DNA from: an uncultured Geobacter sp. | GTDB taxonomy: Bacteria; Desulfobacterota; Desulfuromonadia; Geobacterales; Geobacteraceae | Reading direction: 5' to 3' | NCBI GenBank assembly: GCA_903925075.1 | Contig: CAIYDQ010000063.1 | Span: 1-59,796, forward strand | DNA length: 59,796 nt | In this document: in pieces, positions 36,101-43,686 of the stretch | Layout: each line of letters begins with the position of its first letter | Position numbering within the stretch: the stretch's first letter is position 1 | Translations under genes and position numbers: made by a program | The notes under the pieces: model-generated | What the model was told of the DNA's origin: nothing | Seen by the model: only the letters and a program-made list of their open reading frames with translations | Database searches by the model: none

Positions 36101-37874
36101 CTTAAAGCAGAATCTCGGAGGAACACCCGACAATTTAAACTCGTTCGGGTGGGGATCGGCGGCGAAGTGGCTGGCATATTCCTTCGTTGCCGACAGTTCG
36201 TATACGGTAAGCCAAATAGGGGTAGGCTTGCTAATCAGCGCGGGGACTCCATTGACGAGTCCTCTTACCTGCTACCTGTACTCCGATGCGAGCTTTTCCC
36301 CCGGCTCCCTCCTCGGCACCTCGACCAACACCCATTCAGATACCTTAACCGAATCGAGCGTCATGTATCCCTTCCAGTTCTCCGGGGTGGCGCTCACCAG
36401 CGGTACGCGCTATTGGGTGGTCCTCTCGTTGGCAACACCCAGCGGCAACTACCCAGCATGGTCGATGCTTATAGGTGGCACCGAAAAATGTTACGTATCG
36501 TCAGATGGGGCGTCGTGGTCCTTGAAGGACTCTCCCGAACAAGGGACGATCCAACTGTACGCTACCGGGGGTGCCGCTGCCATAACGGGCAGTCAGTCGG
36601 CAACCCTTGCCACCGTTACCGCGTCTCAAGCAGGCACGAACCTGACCCACGGCGCTCATGCGGCGACTCTGGCGACGGTCACGCAGTCTGCGGCAGGCGG
36701 GGTGCTGGATTCCGGCGCTCATGCGGCGACCTTGGCGACCGTCACCCAAACGGCGGCGGGGGGCGTGCGGATAACAGGTTCAGCCTCGGCAACCCTCGAC
36801 GCCATGACCGCGACACAGGCGGGATTCGTCCTACCTGTGATCTCCGGGGCGCAGGCGGCAACCCTTGATGGACTGACAAGAACATCTGCTGGCGCTGTGC
36901 TTACCCATGGCGCGCAGGCGGCAACTCTCGATACCCTGACAGCATCGCAGGCGGGGTTCGTCCTTCCGGTAATCTCCGGCGCGCAAGCGGCGACCTTCAG
37001 CGCCCTAGTCCAGACCGCTACCGGCACCGTCCTGATCTCCGGCCAACAGTCGGCGGTCCTCGATGCCTTGCTGTCGCTGGCTACCGGCACCGTTGCATGG
37101 GCTGGCGTAATCACCGGGTCGTCTGCTCAGACCCTCGGGACGCTGACCGCCTTGTCAACCGCAGCGGTAGGAATTGCGGGGAGTGCCGCACAAACCCTTG
37201 CCGGATTGTCGGCCACGGAGCAAGGCGGGGTGCTCGTCTCGGGCGCTTCCGCTCAGACCCTTGGGGGCCTGCTCCAAAGCGCAACGGGGGCTATCGGTGA
37301 CGGCCTTGTCACCGGCCAATCCGCTCAGACCCTCGGAGTCCTGACGGGGGCAGCGCAAGGCATCGTCCTGATCGTAGGCCAATCGGCCCAAACGCTTGGG
37401 GGGCTATCCCCCAACCAGACCGGCGCGATAGCAATCATAGGGGGCCAGTCTGCCGTCCTCGATCTGCTCACTCAGGTTGCAGCAGGGACGGCGGGATTCA
37501 CCCCGGCGATAGGTACGAGCCATTGCCAGCTTGCCGATCTGAGCAGGACGAGTGCAGGCGTAGTCGCCATCTGTGCGATCCAAGCTGTGACCCTCACAGG
37601 TATCGAGGCCAGCTCCCATGGTGCCGTCGCCATTCAGGGGCAGCTATCAGCGGTACTCGATGTCTTGACCCAAGTTGCCCATGGGGGCGGCGACGTAGTA
37701 ATCCCGCTGATCGTGACAGTCAGCGACCCTCTCGCCCTGTCCATCCTAGCCAGCGATCCGCTGGCCCTCAAGATCATCGCCAACGACCCCTTGGCCCTCA
37801 AGATCACCAGCGATCCTCTGGACCTCAGAGTCACCGCCAGCGACCCGCTGGCATTGAAAATTTCGTTCACATAA
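33159..37874 (+). CDS. large tail fibre / adhesin with lectin-like domains and repeat array
   Basis: A 1571-residue protein. Residues 1-210 are an N-terminal beta domain. Four domains starting near 239, 438, 610 and 786 open with D(S/T)F.R....NP..G.W.T, resembling laminin-G/concanavalin-like folds. Another beta domain follows at ~981-1140 (ends WSLKDSPEQGTIQLYATGG). Residues ~1142-1510 are about 17 copies of a 20-24-residue GxQxATLxxLTxxxAGxV repeat, and single copies also link the lectin-like domains. The C terminus is a run of DPLAL repeats. This is the design of a modular receptor-binding fibre. No chaperone or autocleavage domain is recognised. Confidence 0.7.
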   Translation: MATPTYRATGTKVNGTTSVALSQPTGTATYDCLVAFISDRATSGTTTAPTGWTRQGGVAGTGGRFQVFTAIKGLNGLTGTSWTWSSLTTRSEGLIVGYYNVHTGTPLNVAVSARLNAAGTFGTDLITPTVNGCMIVAAYAALASGATWSAESVATSPSITEFYDGANSTYLSIAIAEGIQATAGSTGASTATPSADQANAGILLALNPSVVITGSYSNTLATVTQSAAGTVALVPLVAIVDDSFNRGDVNPIGGSWATVAGYGDLKIASNKAVGATSGYNFAYYNAAYLFPDQYAQIVVGSIGSEIDILLRVDPLTNTEYALYLTPTSWGFYKYVNGAGPTFIGAGQSKTISAGLTVQFAVLGTSLIALFDGVVDSYIVSDSTITVAGFVGLLTNGTSDSIDSVYAGVIPRKGAQAATLATLTQSAAGTVVAPPASTVTDSFARANVNPIAGNWTTFFGLSPCQIIDNNLAGTADSTSNTVYWNANSFNANQFAECTFSNLTDSGVCCRMDTVAGTFYWLGVYADHIALFFRDGGGTYNNIGGSISDTWSAGKLYRLECFGTSIRTYIDGVLQHDIVDSSCTAGRVGVRMYYDVDRMNYWKAGNLASSSAILDTFHRADANPAGGNWTTVPGCYPLKTIGNECAATSSSNLNIAYWNADTFYDDQWVECTFSALHDSGPCARMSTDALYCYFFDVYTTYPEVHRVVNGVFTKISTSIYCPWASSNVYRLECIGSHVRAYINGALVFDYDDQDANALTSGRVGMFMYDGTDRMNYWAGGSDAGVVASLDDNFYRANANPIGSPWATKTPYSAIQLLSDQARGTNATGYSFARWDTLLVPDQYAQIVVGNLTGEIDIALRVQSRAATTAYMMSITPTGWQFGKFLNGSITLDTFQTKTITTGMAVLFAVVGNTLIAIFDGVHDAHTATDTSIPAPGYIGMVIYGTSDSVNSISGGIVERIGEQAVTLAGLAQSAAGTVASGYTLKQNLGGTPDNLNSFGWGSAAKWLAYSFVADSSYTVSQIGVGLLISAGTPLTSPLTCYLYSDASFSPGSLLGTSTNTHSDTLTESSVMYPFQFSGVALTSGTRYWVVLSLATPSGNYPAWSMLIGGTEKCYVSSDGASWSLKDSPEQGTIQLYATGGAAAITGSQSATLATVTASQAGTNLTHGAHAATLATVTQSAAGGVLDSGAHAATLATVTQTAAGGVRITGSASATLDAMTATQAGFVLPVISGAQAATLDGLTRTSAGAVLTHGAQAATLDTLTASQAGFVLPVISGAQAATFSALVQTATGTVLISGQQSAVLDALLSLATGTVAWAGVITGSSAQTLGTLTALSTAAVGIAGSAAQTLAGLSATEQGGVLVSGASAQTLGGLLQSATGAIGDGLVTGQSAQTLGVLTGAAQGIVLIVGQSAQTLGGLSPNQTGAIAIIGGQSAVLDLLTQVAAGTAGFTPAIGTSHCQLADLSRTSAGVVAICAIQAVTLTGIEASSHGAVAIQGQLSAVLDVLTQVAHGGGDVVIPLIVTVSDPLALSILASDPLALKIIANDPLALKITSDPLDLRVTASDPLALKISFT
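36586..37690 (+). repeat. about 17 tandem 20-24-residue fibre repeats
   Basis: In-frame repeats with the core ATLATVTQSAAGGV or AQTLGGLxxxxxGxI and small length changes between units. Two sub-types are visible, an early 'AATL..(L/V)T' type and a later 'SAQTLGGL' type, as if two clusters expanded separately. Confidence 0.8.
37722..37871 (+). repeat. five DPLAL-type C-terminal repeats
   Basis: The last ~50 residues of the fibre consist of five ~10-residue copies such as SDPLALKITS and NDPLALKI. The units are close at DNA level and directly precede the endolysin gene. Confidence 0.75.
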
Positions 37875-37884
37875 GGAGACGGAA

Positions 37885-38316
37885 ATGACAGACGAACGCA
37901 CGATATTGACCCTCAACGCAACCTTCGCCCCGCATATACAGGCCTTCAAGCTGGCCCTCTTGGAAGCGACCGGCTACGAGTGGCTCGTTTGCCAAGGCCG
38001 GAGGTCCATCGCGGAGCAGAATGCCTTGTACGCTCAGGGCCGCACGGCTCCCGGCAAGGTATGCACCAAGGCGAAGGGCGGCCAGTCTGCCCACAACTTC
38101 GGCTTGGCCGCCGATCTGTGTCCGATTAAAGACGGAGAACTCTGGTGGGATGCTCCCAAATCCTTGTGGCAGCAGGCCGCCGACCTCGCCAAGAAGACTC
38201 TTTGCTTGGTGCCGGGGTTCTACTTCGAGTCGATCTACGACCCGGATCATTTTGAGGACCCGAATTGGAAGACAACTCAGGCCCTCTACTATGCGGGCAA
38301 AATGGAGGTGGCATAA
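37885..38316 (+). CDS. M15 (VanY/L-Ala-D-Glu peptidase-like) endolysin
   Basis: A 143-residue peptidase likely to cut the peptide stem of peptidoglycan for lysis. The family's zinc ligands are visible: SAHNFGLAAD gives His 70 and Asp 77, and DPDHFE near residue 122 gives the second His. The typical opening CQGRRSIAEQNALYAQGRT is also present. The length fits single-domain phage endolysins of this type (T5 lysin-like), with no signal peptide, so it needs the holin encoded downstream. The start ATG 37885 follows GGAGACGG. Confidence 0.87.
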   Translation: MTDERTILTLNATFAPHIQAFKLALLEATGYEWLVCQGRRSIAEQNALYAQGRTAPGKVCTKAKGGQSAHNFGLAADLCPIKDGELWWDAPKSLWQQAADLAKKTLCLVPGFYFESIYDPDHFEDPNWKTTQALYYAGKMEVA

Positions 38317-38317
38317 C

Positions 38318-38758
38318 ATGAGCGTCCTATCGGACATTTCCAGCGGGGCAGTCGGCGGGCTACTGGGCGGCGTCGGCCAGCTTGCCAAGGACATTCGGGA
38401 AGCGATCACGGGGGACCTGCCGGCAGAGAAGCAGGCGGAAATAACGCAGAAGTTGATGGAGCTGGAGAACAGCGCCATGGCCGCGCAGTCGAGCATCAAC
38501 GCGGAGGAGGCCAAGTCGGAACACCTATTCGTATCCGGGTGGCGACCTTTTATCGGCTGGGTGTGCGGTTGCTCGTTCGCCTACGCCGCCATCCTTCAGC
38601 CTCTCGCCAGTTGGATCGCCAAAGTGTACGGCTACGCCGGGACCTTCCCGATCCTCGACACCACCATCACCATGCAGGTTCTCGTCGGCATCCTCGGCCT
38701 GGGGGCCTACAGGTCTTATGACAAAGCGCAGGCCCCGGCGGCAAAGGGGAAAGAATAG
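38318..38758 (+). CDS. phage holin, 3-TM type
   Basis: A 146-residue protein. The ATG at 38318 directly follows the endolysin stop; the frame is open to 38021 inside the endolysin gene and is not used. An amphipathic N-terminal region (IREAITGDLPAEKQAEITQK) is followed by about three membrane segments (FIGWVCGCSFAYAAILQPLA; FPILDTTITMQVLVGILGLG). The segment HLFVSGWRPFIGW is a hallmark of the GTA/phage 3-TM holin family. It is the last phage gene in the run. Confidence 0.8.
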   Translation: MSVLSDISSGAVGGLLGGVGQLAKDIREAITGDLPAEKQAEITQKLMELENSAMAAQSSINAEEAKSEHLFVSGWRPFIGWVCGCSFAYAAILQPLASWIAKVYGYAGTFPILDTTITMQVLVGILGLGAYRSYDKAQAPAAKGKE

Positions 38759-39080
38759 GGTTGCCAGCCGGTAGCTCCACGGCGTTTGCCCTGAGAAATC
38801 AGGAGCTTTTCAAGTCTCACAAGTAACAATCTAGGTAACAACGCCATCTTTATCTATCGTACAGTGAATGCCATATCTTACTATAATCACTAAAGATATT
38901 TACTTTTACCAAAGTAATTGATTTTAAACAACTTATGTAGTTTTAAATCTATTTTTATGTAATAATTACCGCATGTTGAGAGAATAAACCTTGCATAAAT
39001 AGACTATTTAACCGTAACTGAGCATCTCCGTCAAATCCATGGAACCCCTCTTCCCGCCAGACAACTAAACCGGCCCGGGA
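38759..39080. other. non-coding junction between phage and zinc genes
   Basis: No gene is seen. A weak hairpin CCTGA-GAAA-TCAGG (38790-38803) followed by AGCTTTT may end the phage late transcript. Positions ~38,830-39,020 are strongly AT-rich, like the left edge of the window, and GC-rich host sequence then resumes. On the - strand ACCGGC/GCCGGT (39069-39091) overlaps the znuC stop and could be a weak terminator. This is where one would look for a phage attachment site. Confidence 0.55.
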
Positions 39081-39833
39081 TTAATGCCGGTGGCAGACCA
39101 AATGCTGGCCGTGCGCGCCGAAGAACCCGGTCATCTCCTCGGAACTGCAGAAGTCGTCGAAGCTGCCGTAGAAGACGATCTGCTTGTCCAGATACAACAG
39201 GTGCGAGGCGTATTTGCCGATGGTGGCCGTGTCGTGAGTCACGAGCAGCACCGTCGCCTTTTTCTCCCGATTCATTTGGAAGATCAACTCGTAGAAACTT
39301 TCCCTGGTCTCCGGGTCGAGGGCCGTGGTCGGCTCGTCGAGCACCAGCAACAGCGGGTCGTTGACGAGCGCCCTGGCAAGGAGCACCCGCTGCCTCAGCC
39401 CCCCGGAAAGCTCGCCGATCATGCACCCTTTGATATGCGAGATCCCCATCCACTCCATGGTCCGTTCCACGGCCAGCGCGTCATCCCGATTAAAGCGCTT
39501 CGGGAAACCCTTGCCGGCCAGCCGACCCAAGCGGACCACCTCATTCACCGTCGCCGGGAAATTGGGATTGAAGTACTGCAGGCCTTGCGGCAGATAGCCG
39601 ATGCGCCGCCAGTCGGTGAAGTCCGATTGCGGCGTCCCTAGCAGCGAGATCTCTCCGCAGCTTGGAGCGAGCAATCCCAGGATCACCTTGATCAAGGTGC
39701 TCTTGCCGGAGCCGTTCGGCCCGCAGATGCCGATGTAGTCGCCGGGGTTGACGCTGAAAGAGACGTCCTTAAGCGCCTCGCTGCCGTGATAGCCGGCGCA
39801 GAGGTTTTTTATTTCCAGCACCGGCCGGCTCAT
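39081..39833 (-). CDS. znuC: zinc ABC transporter ATPase ZnuC
   Basis: A 250-residue ABC ATPase. It has Walker A GPNGSGKST, signature LSGGLRQR, Walker B LLLVLDEP and switch His LLVTHD. The opening MSRPVLEIKNLCAGY and the partner gene identify the zinc/manganese class that powers ZnuA-mediated uptake. Its ATG overlaps the znuA stop by ATGA. The usual membrane permease gene znuB is not downstream: only 320 bases separate the stop from the phage holin gene. Confidence 0.85.
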   Translation of the reverse strand: MSRPVLEIKNLCAGYHGSEALKDVSFSVNPGDYIGICGPNGSGKSTLIKVILGLLAPSCGEISLLGTPQSDFTDWRRIGYLPQGLQYFNPNFPATVNEVVRLGRLAGKGFPKRFNRDDALAVERTMEWMGISHIKGCMIGELSGGLRQRVLLARALVNDPLLLVLDEPTTALDPETRESFYELIFQMNREKKATVLLVTHDTATIGKYASHLLYLDKQIVFYGSFDDFCSSEEMTGFFGAHGQHLVCHRH

Positions 39834-40822
39834 TGCAACCCCGTTTTCAAATTCTGCAGATCTTCTTCCATGAGCGACATGAAGGTCACCCCGCGCTGGA
39901 ACTCATCCCTGGTCAGGTTATGGGCCGCGCGCAGCATGAGCACCTTGGCGCCGGTCTCCCGGGCGATGGTCTCGGCCACTCGCGGATTCAGCAGCTCTTC
40001 GGTATAGACGTAGCTCAGATGCTCGCGGCGCATGATTTTTACCAGTTCGGCAAGCTTTGCCGGAGTGGGCTCCGCATCCGCGTTCACGGCGGAGGCGGAG
40101 ATATACCGCAGACCGTAGCGCCTGGCGAGGTAGCCGAAGGCATAGTGCCCGCCATGCAGAAAGACCTTTTTCGGGCAGGCCGCCAGGGTCTCCTGGAAGC
40201 GCCGATCCAGCGCGGCCAACTCCTTGTCCAGCCCCGCGGCGTTTTGCCGGTACGACTCTTTGTGCGACGGGTCCCGAGCCACCAGTGCGGCCAGGATGTT
40301 GCCGGCGATCAGGCGGGCGTTGTTAAAATCCAGCCAGACATGAGGATCCAGGCCGCCGTGCTCGTGGGCATGCTCGTGCTGGTTGGCCTGTTCGTGCTCG
40401 TCAGCGTGCCCATGCTCATGTTCTTCCGCCTGTTCGCCGGGATGCGCCGGCGCATGCTCGTCGATCCGCGGCGCAGGCAGCAGCGGAATGCCTTTCCCGC
40501 CCTCGATGATGCTCACCTTTCCCTTGTCTACGCCGGCCACGATCCTGGCCGCCCATGGTTCCATGACCGGGTTGGTGTAGATGAAAAGATCGGCGTGGTT
40601 GACCCTGACCATGTCCTCGGGGCGCGGCTCGAAGCTGTGCGGCTCGACCCCTGGAGGGAGCAACAGGCTCACCTGCACATGGTCGCCGCCGATTCTCCTG
40701 GCGAAGTCGTACAAGGGAAAGAGCGTCGTCACCACCTGGAGTTTGCCGTTTGGCTGTTCATGCTTGCGGCAGCCGGGGGCGATCAGGACCAGCGCCAGCA
40801 GCGCTGCGGTAAGCCACTTCAT
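39830..40822 (-). CDS. znuA: zinc-binding lipoprotein ZnuA
   Basis: A 330-residue periplasmic binding protein. The N terminus is a lipoprotein signal with lipobox LIAPGC (Cys ~18). The mature part has the cluster A-I features: LFPLYDFARRI, PPGVEPHSFEP, a His-rich flexible loop at about residues 120-155 (such as EHEHGHADEHEQ) typical for zinc chaperone loops, DPHVWLDF, and ARRYGLRY. Metal-binding His residues are retained. It lies between the regulator and znuC with overlapping stops and starts, so the three are one transcript. Confidence 0.9.
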   Translation of the reverse strand: MKWLTAALLALVLIAPGCRKHEQPNGKLQVVTTLFPLYDFARRIGGDHVQVSLLLPPGVEPHSFEPRPEDMVRVNHADLFIYTNPVMEPWAARIVAGVDKGKVSIIEGGKGIPLLPAPRIDEHAPAHPGEQAEEHEHGHADEHEQANQHEHAHEHGGLDPHVWLDFNNARLIAGNILAALVARDPSHKESYRQNAAGLDKELAALDRRFQETLAACPKKVFLHGGHYAFGYLARRYGLRYISASAVNADAEPTPAKLAELVKIMRREHLSYVYTEELLNPRVAETIARETGAKVLMLRAAHNLTRDEFQRGVTFMSLMEEDLQNLKTGLQ

Positions 40823-41253
40823 GGCGCGCCTCCGTTTTTAGCACAGCCGCCGCAAAGGCCGTTCAACTGCAGGATATGAGAGAGCACCTTGCCTCCGTTT
40901 TTCTGAGTCACCTCGCGCTCCAGCGCTTCGATGCCGCAGGAAGGCACGTCCTCCACCTTCCGGCAGGAGAGGCAGACGAAGTGGTGATGATGTTCTCGGT
41001 TGCGGCAGAAGTAGTAGTAAAGCTGCCGATTGGGATGGATCACCTTGGAGATCACGCCGCTTTCCGCCAGTTCCTCCAGGTTTCGATAAACAGTGGGGAG
41101 TCCCAGACTGTCGAACCGGTCCCGCAGCCGCTTCCAGATCTCTTCCGGGCTGGCGTAGGCGCTCTCGCCGTCGAGCATGTCGAGGATCGCCAGTCGCTTG
41201 GGCGTCGCTTTCATCTTGGCATCTTTCAGCGCCAAGGCGTGGCTCTGGTCCAT
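40819..41253 (-). CDS. zur: Fur-family regulator, probably Zur
   Basis: A 144-residue metalloregulator. The open frame extends to 41418, but ATG 41253 has AGGGGCAGGT just upstream and gives the normal length. It has a winged-helix N-terminal half (TPKRLAILDMLDGESAYASP; LGLPTVYRNLEEL), the metal site HHHHFVCLSCRKVEDVPSC, and a second CGGC near the C terminus for the structural zinc. Being first in an operon with znuA and znuC, it probably represses these genes when zinc is sufficient. PerR or Fur identity cannot be ruled out from sequence alone. Confidence 0.85.
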   Translation of the reverse strand: MDQSHALALKDAKMKATPKRLAILDMLDGESAYASPEEIWKRLRDRFDSLGLPTVYRNLEELAESGVISKVIHPNRQLYYYFCRNREHHHHFVCLSCRKVEDVPSCGIEALEREVTQKNGGKVLSHILQLNGLCGGCAKNGGAP

Positions 41254-41284
41254 ACCTGCCCCTAAATGGAAATGAATTCGGTTT

Positions 41285-41312
41285 AGAATAGCGGCAGTGG
41301 CCGCAAAGTCAA
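41285..41312 (-). promoter_or_regulatory. sigma70 promoter of zur-znuA-znuC
   Basis: On the - strand TTGACT (41312-41307), a 16-base spacer and TATTCT (41290-41285) precede the zur start. The AT-rich stretch between the -10 box and the ribosome site (41260-41284) is where an operator for Zur would be expected, but I cannot fix one. Confidence 0.6.
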
Positions 41313-41428
41313 GCGGAATTATTGCGGGAAGGGAGCAAAAGCATGAGTTCGGAGGGGACAGAGGGCAAGGACACGAGGGCGCAGAGCGGAAAAGTTCCCC
41401 CTCGGCCGGTGGAGGCACTTCCGTTGAT

Positions 41429-42505
41429 TTACCTACAGATGCTGCGCAGCTGCTCCACCAGCATCTCGTTTTCCGCTCTCCCTTTGACGGCCACCCTGAA
41501 GAAACGGTCGTCCAGCCCCTTGAAGTTGCAGCAGTTGCGGATCAGGATGCCTTTTGCCATGAGCTTTGAGCGCAGTTCGGCGGCGTTTGGTCCGTGGCAG
41601 ATCTCGATCAGCAGGTAATTCGCCTGCGACGGGAAAACTCTCAACGCCAAGCAGTCGGCCAGCGCCGTCGCCAGATGTTCGCGCTCTTCATGCACGTATT
41701 CCCTGGTCTGCCGGCAATAATCCGCATCGCTCAGGGAGGCGATACCGGCCACTTGGGCTGCGGTGTTGACGCTCCAGGGATCCTGCAGGGCGGCGATGGC
41801 GGCGATGGTTTCAGGCATCCCGATGGCATAGCCCAGGCGCAGGCCAGGTATGGCGAAAAACTTGGTCATGGAGCGCAGCGCCACGCAGCGCGGGCATCTG
41901 CGGATCAGATCCTTGGCGGATTCCGCTTCGCAAAAATCGATGAAGGCCTCGTCCAAGACCAGAAAGGTGCCGCTTTCCTCGCAGAGCTCGATGATCCCTT
42001 CGATATCGCTTTTCGGCAGCAAACTGCCGGTAGGGTTGCCGGGATTGCAGATAAAAAGGAGGTCGTAGCCATCGGCAAGTTTTTCCCGCAAGGCCTTCAG
42101 GGATAAGGCGAAACGCTCCTCGCTTTTCAGGGTGAAGTAGTCGATCTGCCAGCCGGATCTCTCCAGCGCCGAGGCATATTCGGCAAAGGCGGGGGCGACG
42201 ATGAGACCTCGCTTCCCACCGACCACCCGCGGCAAAAGGTGGATCAGTTCAGTCGATCCGTTGGCGACAGCGAGTTCCGCAGTGCCGATGCCGTGGTAGG
42301 CGGCGAGGCCTTCCTTGAGTTCGGCGGCGCTTTTATCCGGGTAGTGCAGCAGACGGTCCACGCAGCCGGCCAGCGCGGCGCGCACTGCCGGAGCCATGCC
42401 CAGGGGATTTATGCTGGCCGAGAAATCGACCATGCTCTCCGGTGCGACACCGAGTGATCTGGCTACGGCGAAGACATCGCCGCCATGTTCGTGGGAGGTT
42501 GACAT
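41429..42505 (-). CDS. cobD: threonine-phosphate decarboxylase, CobD type
   Basis: A 358-residue PLP enzyme of the histidinol-phosphate aminotransferase fold. It makes (R)-1-aminopropan-2-ol phosphate, which is joined to cobyric acid by CbiB. Visible motifs are HGGD near the N terminus, DFSASINPLG, ICNPGNPTG, VLDEAF (pyridine-binding Asp ~185), and the PLP lysine in SMTKFFAIPGLRLGY (Lys 215). The cobalamin context and the HGG start favour this over HisC. It follows cbiB by ~25 bases and ends the cobalamin run. Confidence 0.85.
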   Translation of the reverse strand: MSTSHEHGGDVFAVARSLGVAPESMVDFSASINPLGMAPAVRAALAGCVDRLLHYPDKSAAELKEGLAAYHGIGTAELAVANGSTELIHLLPRVVGGKRGLIVAPAFAEYASALERSGWQIDYFTLKSEERFALSLKALREKLADGYDLLFICNPGNPTGSLLPKSDIEGIIELCEESGTFLVLDEAFIDFCEAESAKDLIRRCPRCVALRSMTKFFAIPGLRLGYAIGMPETIAAIAALQDPWSVNTAAQVAGIASLSDADYCRQTREYVHEEREHLATALADCLALRVFPSQANYLLIEICHGPNAAELRSKLMAKGILIRNCCNFKGLDDRFFRVAVKGRAENEMLVEQLRSICR

Positions 42506-42529
42506 GAGATACCCTTTGCTGCTTGAACT

Positions 42530-43513
42530 TCAGTGGTTGGGGAGGAATCGGCAGGCGAGCCAGGCTACGAGCAGCAGCGCTTCGGAGCAGTACATAAGCC
42601 TGACCACCCCGCCGTAAGCCGCAAGTGACAGAGGAACCGAAGTATCCCCGATAGTCGGTTTGTCGACCACCCTGCCGAAGTATCGGTTGGAGCCGCCCAG
42701 GCGGACCCCGAGTGCGCCGGCTGCGGCCGCCTCGGGAAAGCCGCTGTTGGGCGACGAGTGGTTGCGACAATCCCGTCGCATGATCCGCCAGGCGCCGGCG
42801 CCGCTGAGCGCGCAAAGCGGCGCGGCGAGCACCATAAGCAGACCGGTGATCCGGGCAGGGAGGTAATTGGCCAGGTCGTCGAAGCGAGCCGAGGCCCAGC
42901 CGAAGCGGAGGTAGCGTTCGTTCTTGTAGCCCACCATCGAGTCCAGCGTATTGACCGCCTTGTAGGCGATGGCGAGCGCAGGCCCCCCCAGCATCAGGAA
43001 GAACAGCGGCGCGATTACCCCGTCGCCCGTGTTCTCCGCCACGGTTTCCACCGCGCCCCTGATTATCTCCGGCTCGTCAAGCAGCTCCGTTTCCCGGCCG
43101 ACGATGTAAGAGAGCGCCAAGCGCGCCTCGGGAAGGTCCCGGCGCTGCAGCGCCTTGGCCACCTTCTCGGATTCCATGTGCAGCGAGCGCGCCGCGAGCG
43201 AGACCCAGGCGAGGTAGAGCCCGACGGCAAAACCCGCCTCCGGCGCCAGGGCGTAGGCGATCGAAAGGAGGAGCGCGGCGGCCCCATAGGTAATGCCGAC
43301 CACGCAGAGCAGGAGCGCCACCCCCGCCAGCCGGGCGTTGGTGAACAGCCGGCGCAACGGAGACTCGAGAGCGGAGACCAGCTTGCCGATCGCCGTTACC
43401 GGATGCGGCAGTGCGCGCGGGTCGCCGAGGACAAGGTCAAGGGCGACCGCTGCCAGGACGATGGCAATGTCCGAGTGCGGGAAGTGCGTCGATAATCCAC
43501 CCATCGCGATCAT
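42530..43513 (-). CDS. cbiB: adenosylcobinamide-phosphate synthase CbiB
   Basis: A 327-residue membrane protein that attaches aminopropanol phosphate to adenosylcobyric acid. Several membrane segments are visible (GVALLLCVVGITYGAAALLL; ITGLLMVLAAPLCALSGAGA). The family block includes DLVLGDPRALPHPV, YIVGRET, ETVAENTGDGVIAPLFF and NTLDSMVGYKNERY. The length is normal. ATG 43513 is used; ATG 43504 is an alternative. It precedes cobD, with which it works, and a hairpin separates it from cbiHP. Confidence 0.9.
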   Translation of the reverse strand: MIAMGGLSTHFPHSDIAIVLAAVALDLVLGDPRALPHPVTAIGKLVSALESPLRRLFTNARLAGVALLLCVVGITYGAAALLLSIAYALAPEAGFAVGLYLAWVSLAARSLHMESEKVAKALQRRDLPEARLALSYIVGRETELLDEPEIIRGAVETVAENTGDGVIAPLFFLMLGGPALAIAYKAVNTLDSMVGYKNERYLRFGWASARFDDLANYLPARITGLLMVLAAPLCALSGAGAWRIMRRDCRNHSSPNSGFPEAAAAGALGVRLGGSNRYFGRVVDKPTIGDTSVPLSLAAYGGVVRLMYCSEALLLVAWLACRFLPNH

Positions 43514-43637
43514 CGGGCACCATCAGGTGCGAATGCCATGGCAAAATCCATTTTCTGTTCTCGTTAGTTCAAACGTCCGACGGCTTGCATTGCATGGGTT
43601 GAAGCGGTCATGGCGACAGTTCACCCTCCCCCCGATC

Positions 43638-43658
43638 CCCTCCCATCAAGGGAGGGGA
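43638..43658. terminator. hairpin between cbiHP and cbiB
   Basis: CCCCTCCC (43638-43645) pairs with GGGAGGGG (43651-43658) in the ~170-base gap between the two genes. There is no clear T-run on either strand, so it may modulate rather than stop transcription. Confidence 0.45.
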
Positions 43659-43686
43659 GGCTTGCGGATCTGCACGACCAAGCGCG

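Noticed and set aside
36586..37690. regular repeats that could suggest a CRISPR array
   Set aside because: They are in-frame protein repeats with variable DNA, without identical direct repeats or unique spacers.
10491..38758. diversity-generating retroelement in the fibre region
   Set aside because: No reverse transcriptase and no template/variable repeat pair with adenine-specific differences was seen in the window.
41294..41300. GCCACTG on the - strand, resembling a B12-box core
   Set aside because: It lies in the promoter spacer of zur with none of the surrounding cobalamin-riboswitch structure, and it is not upstream of a cbi gene. I also found no riboswitch in the 130 bases upstream of the M16 gene.
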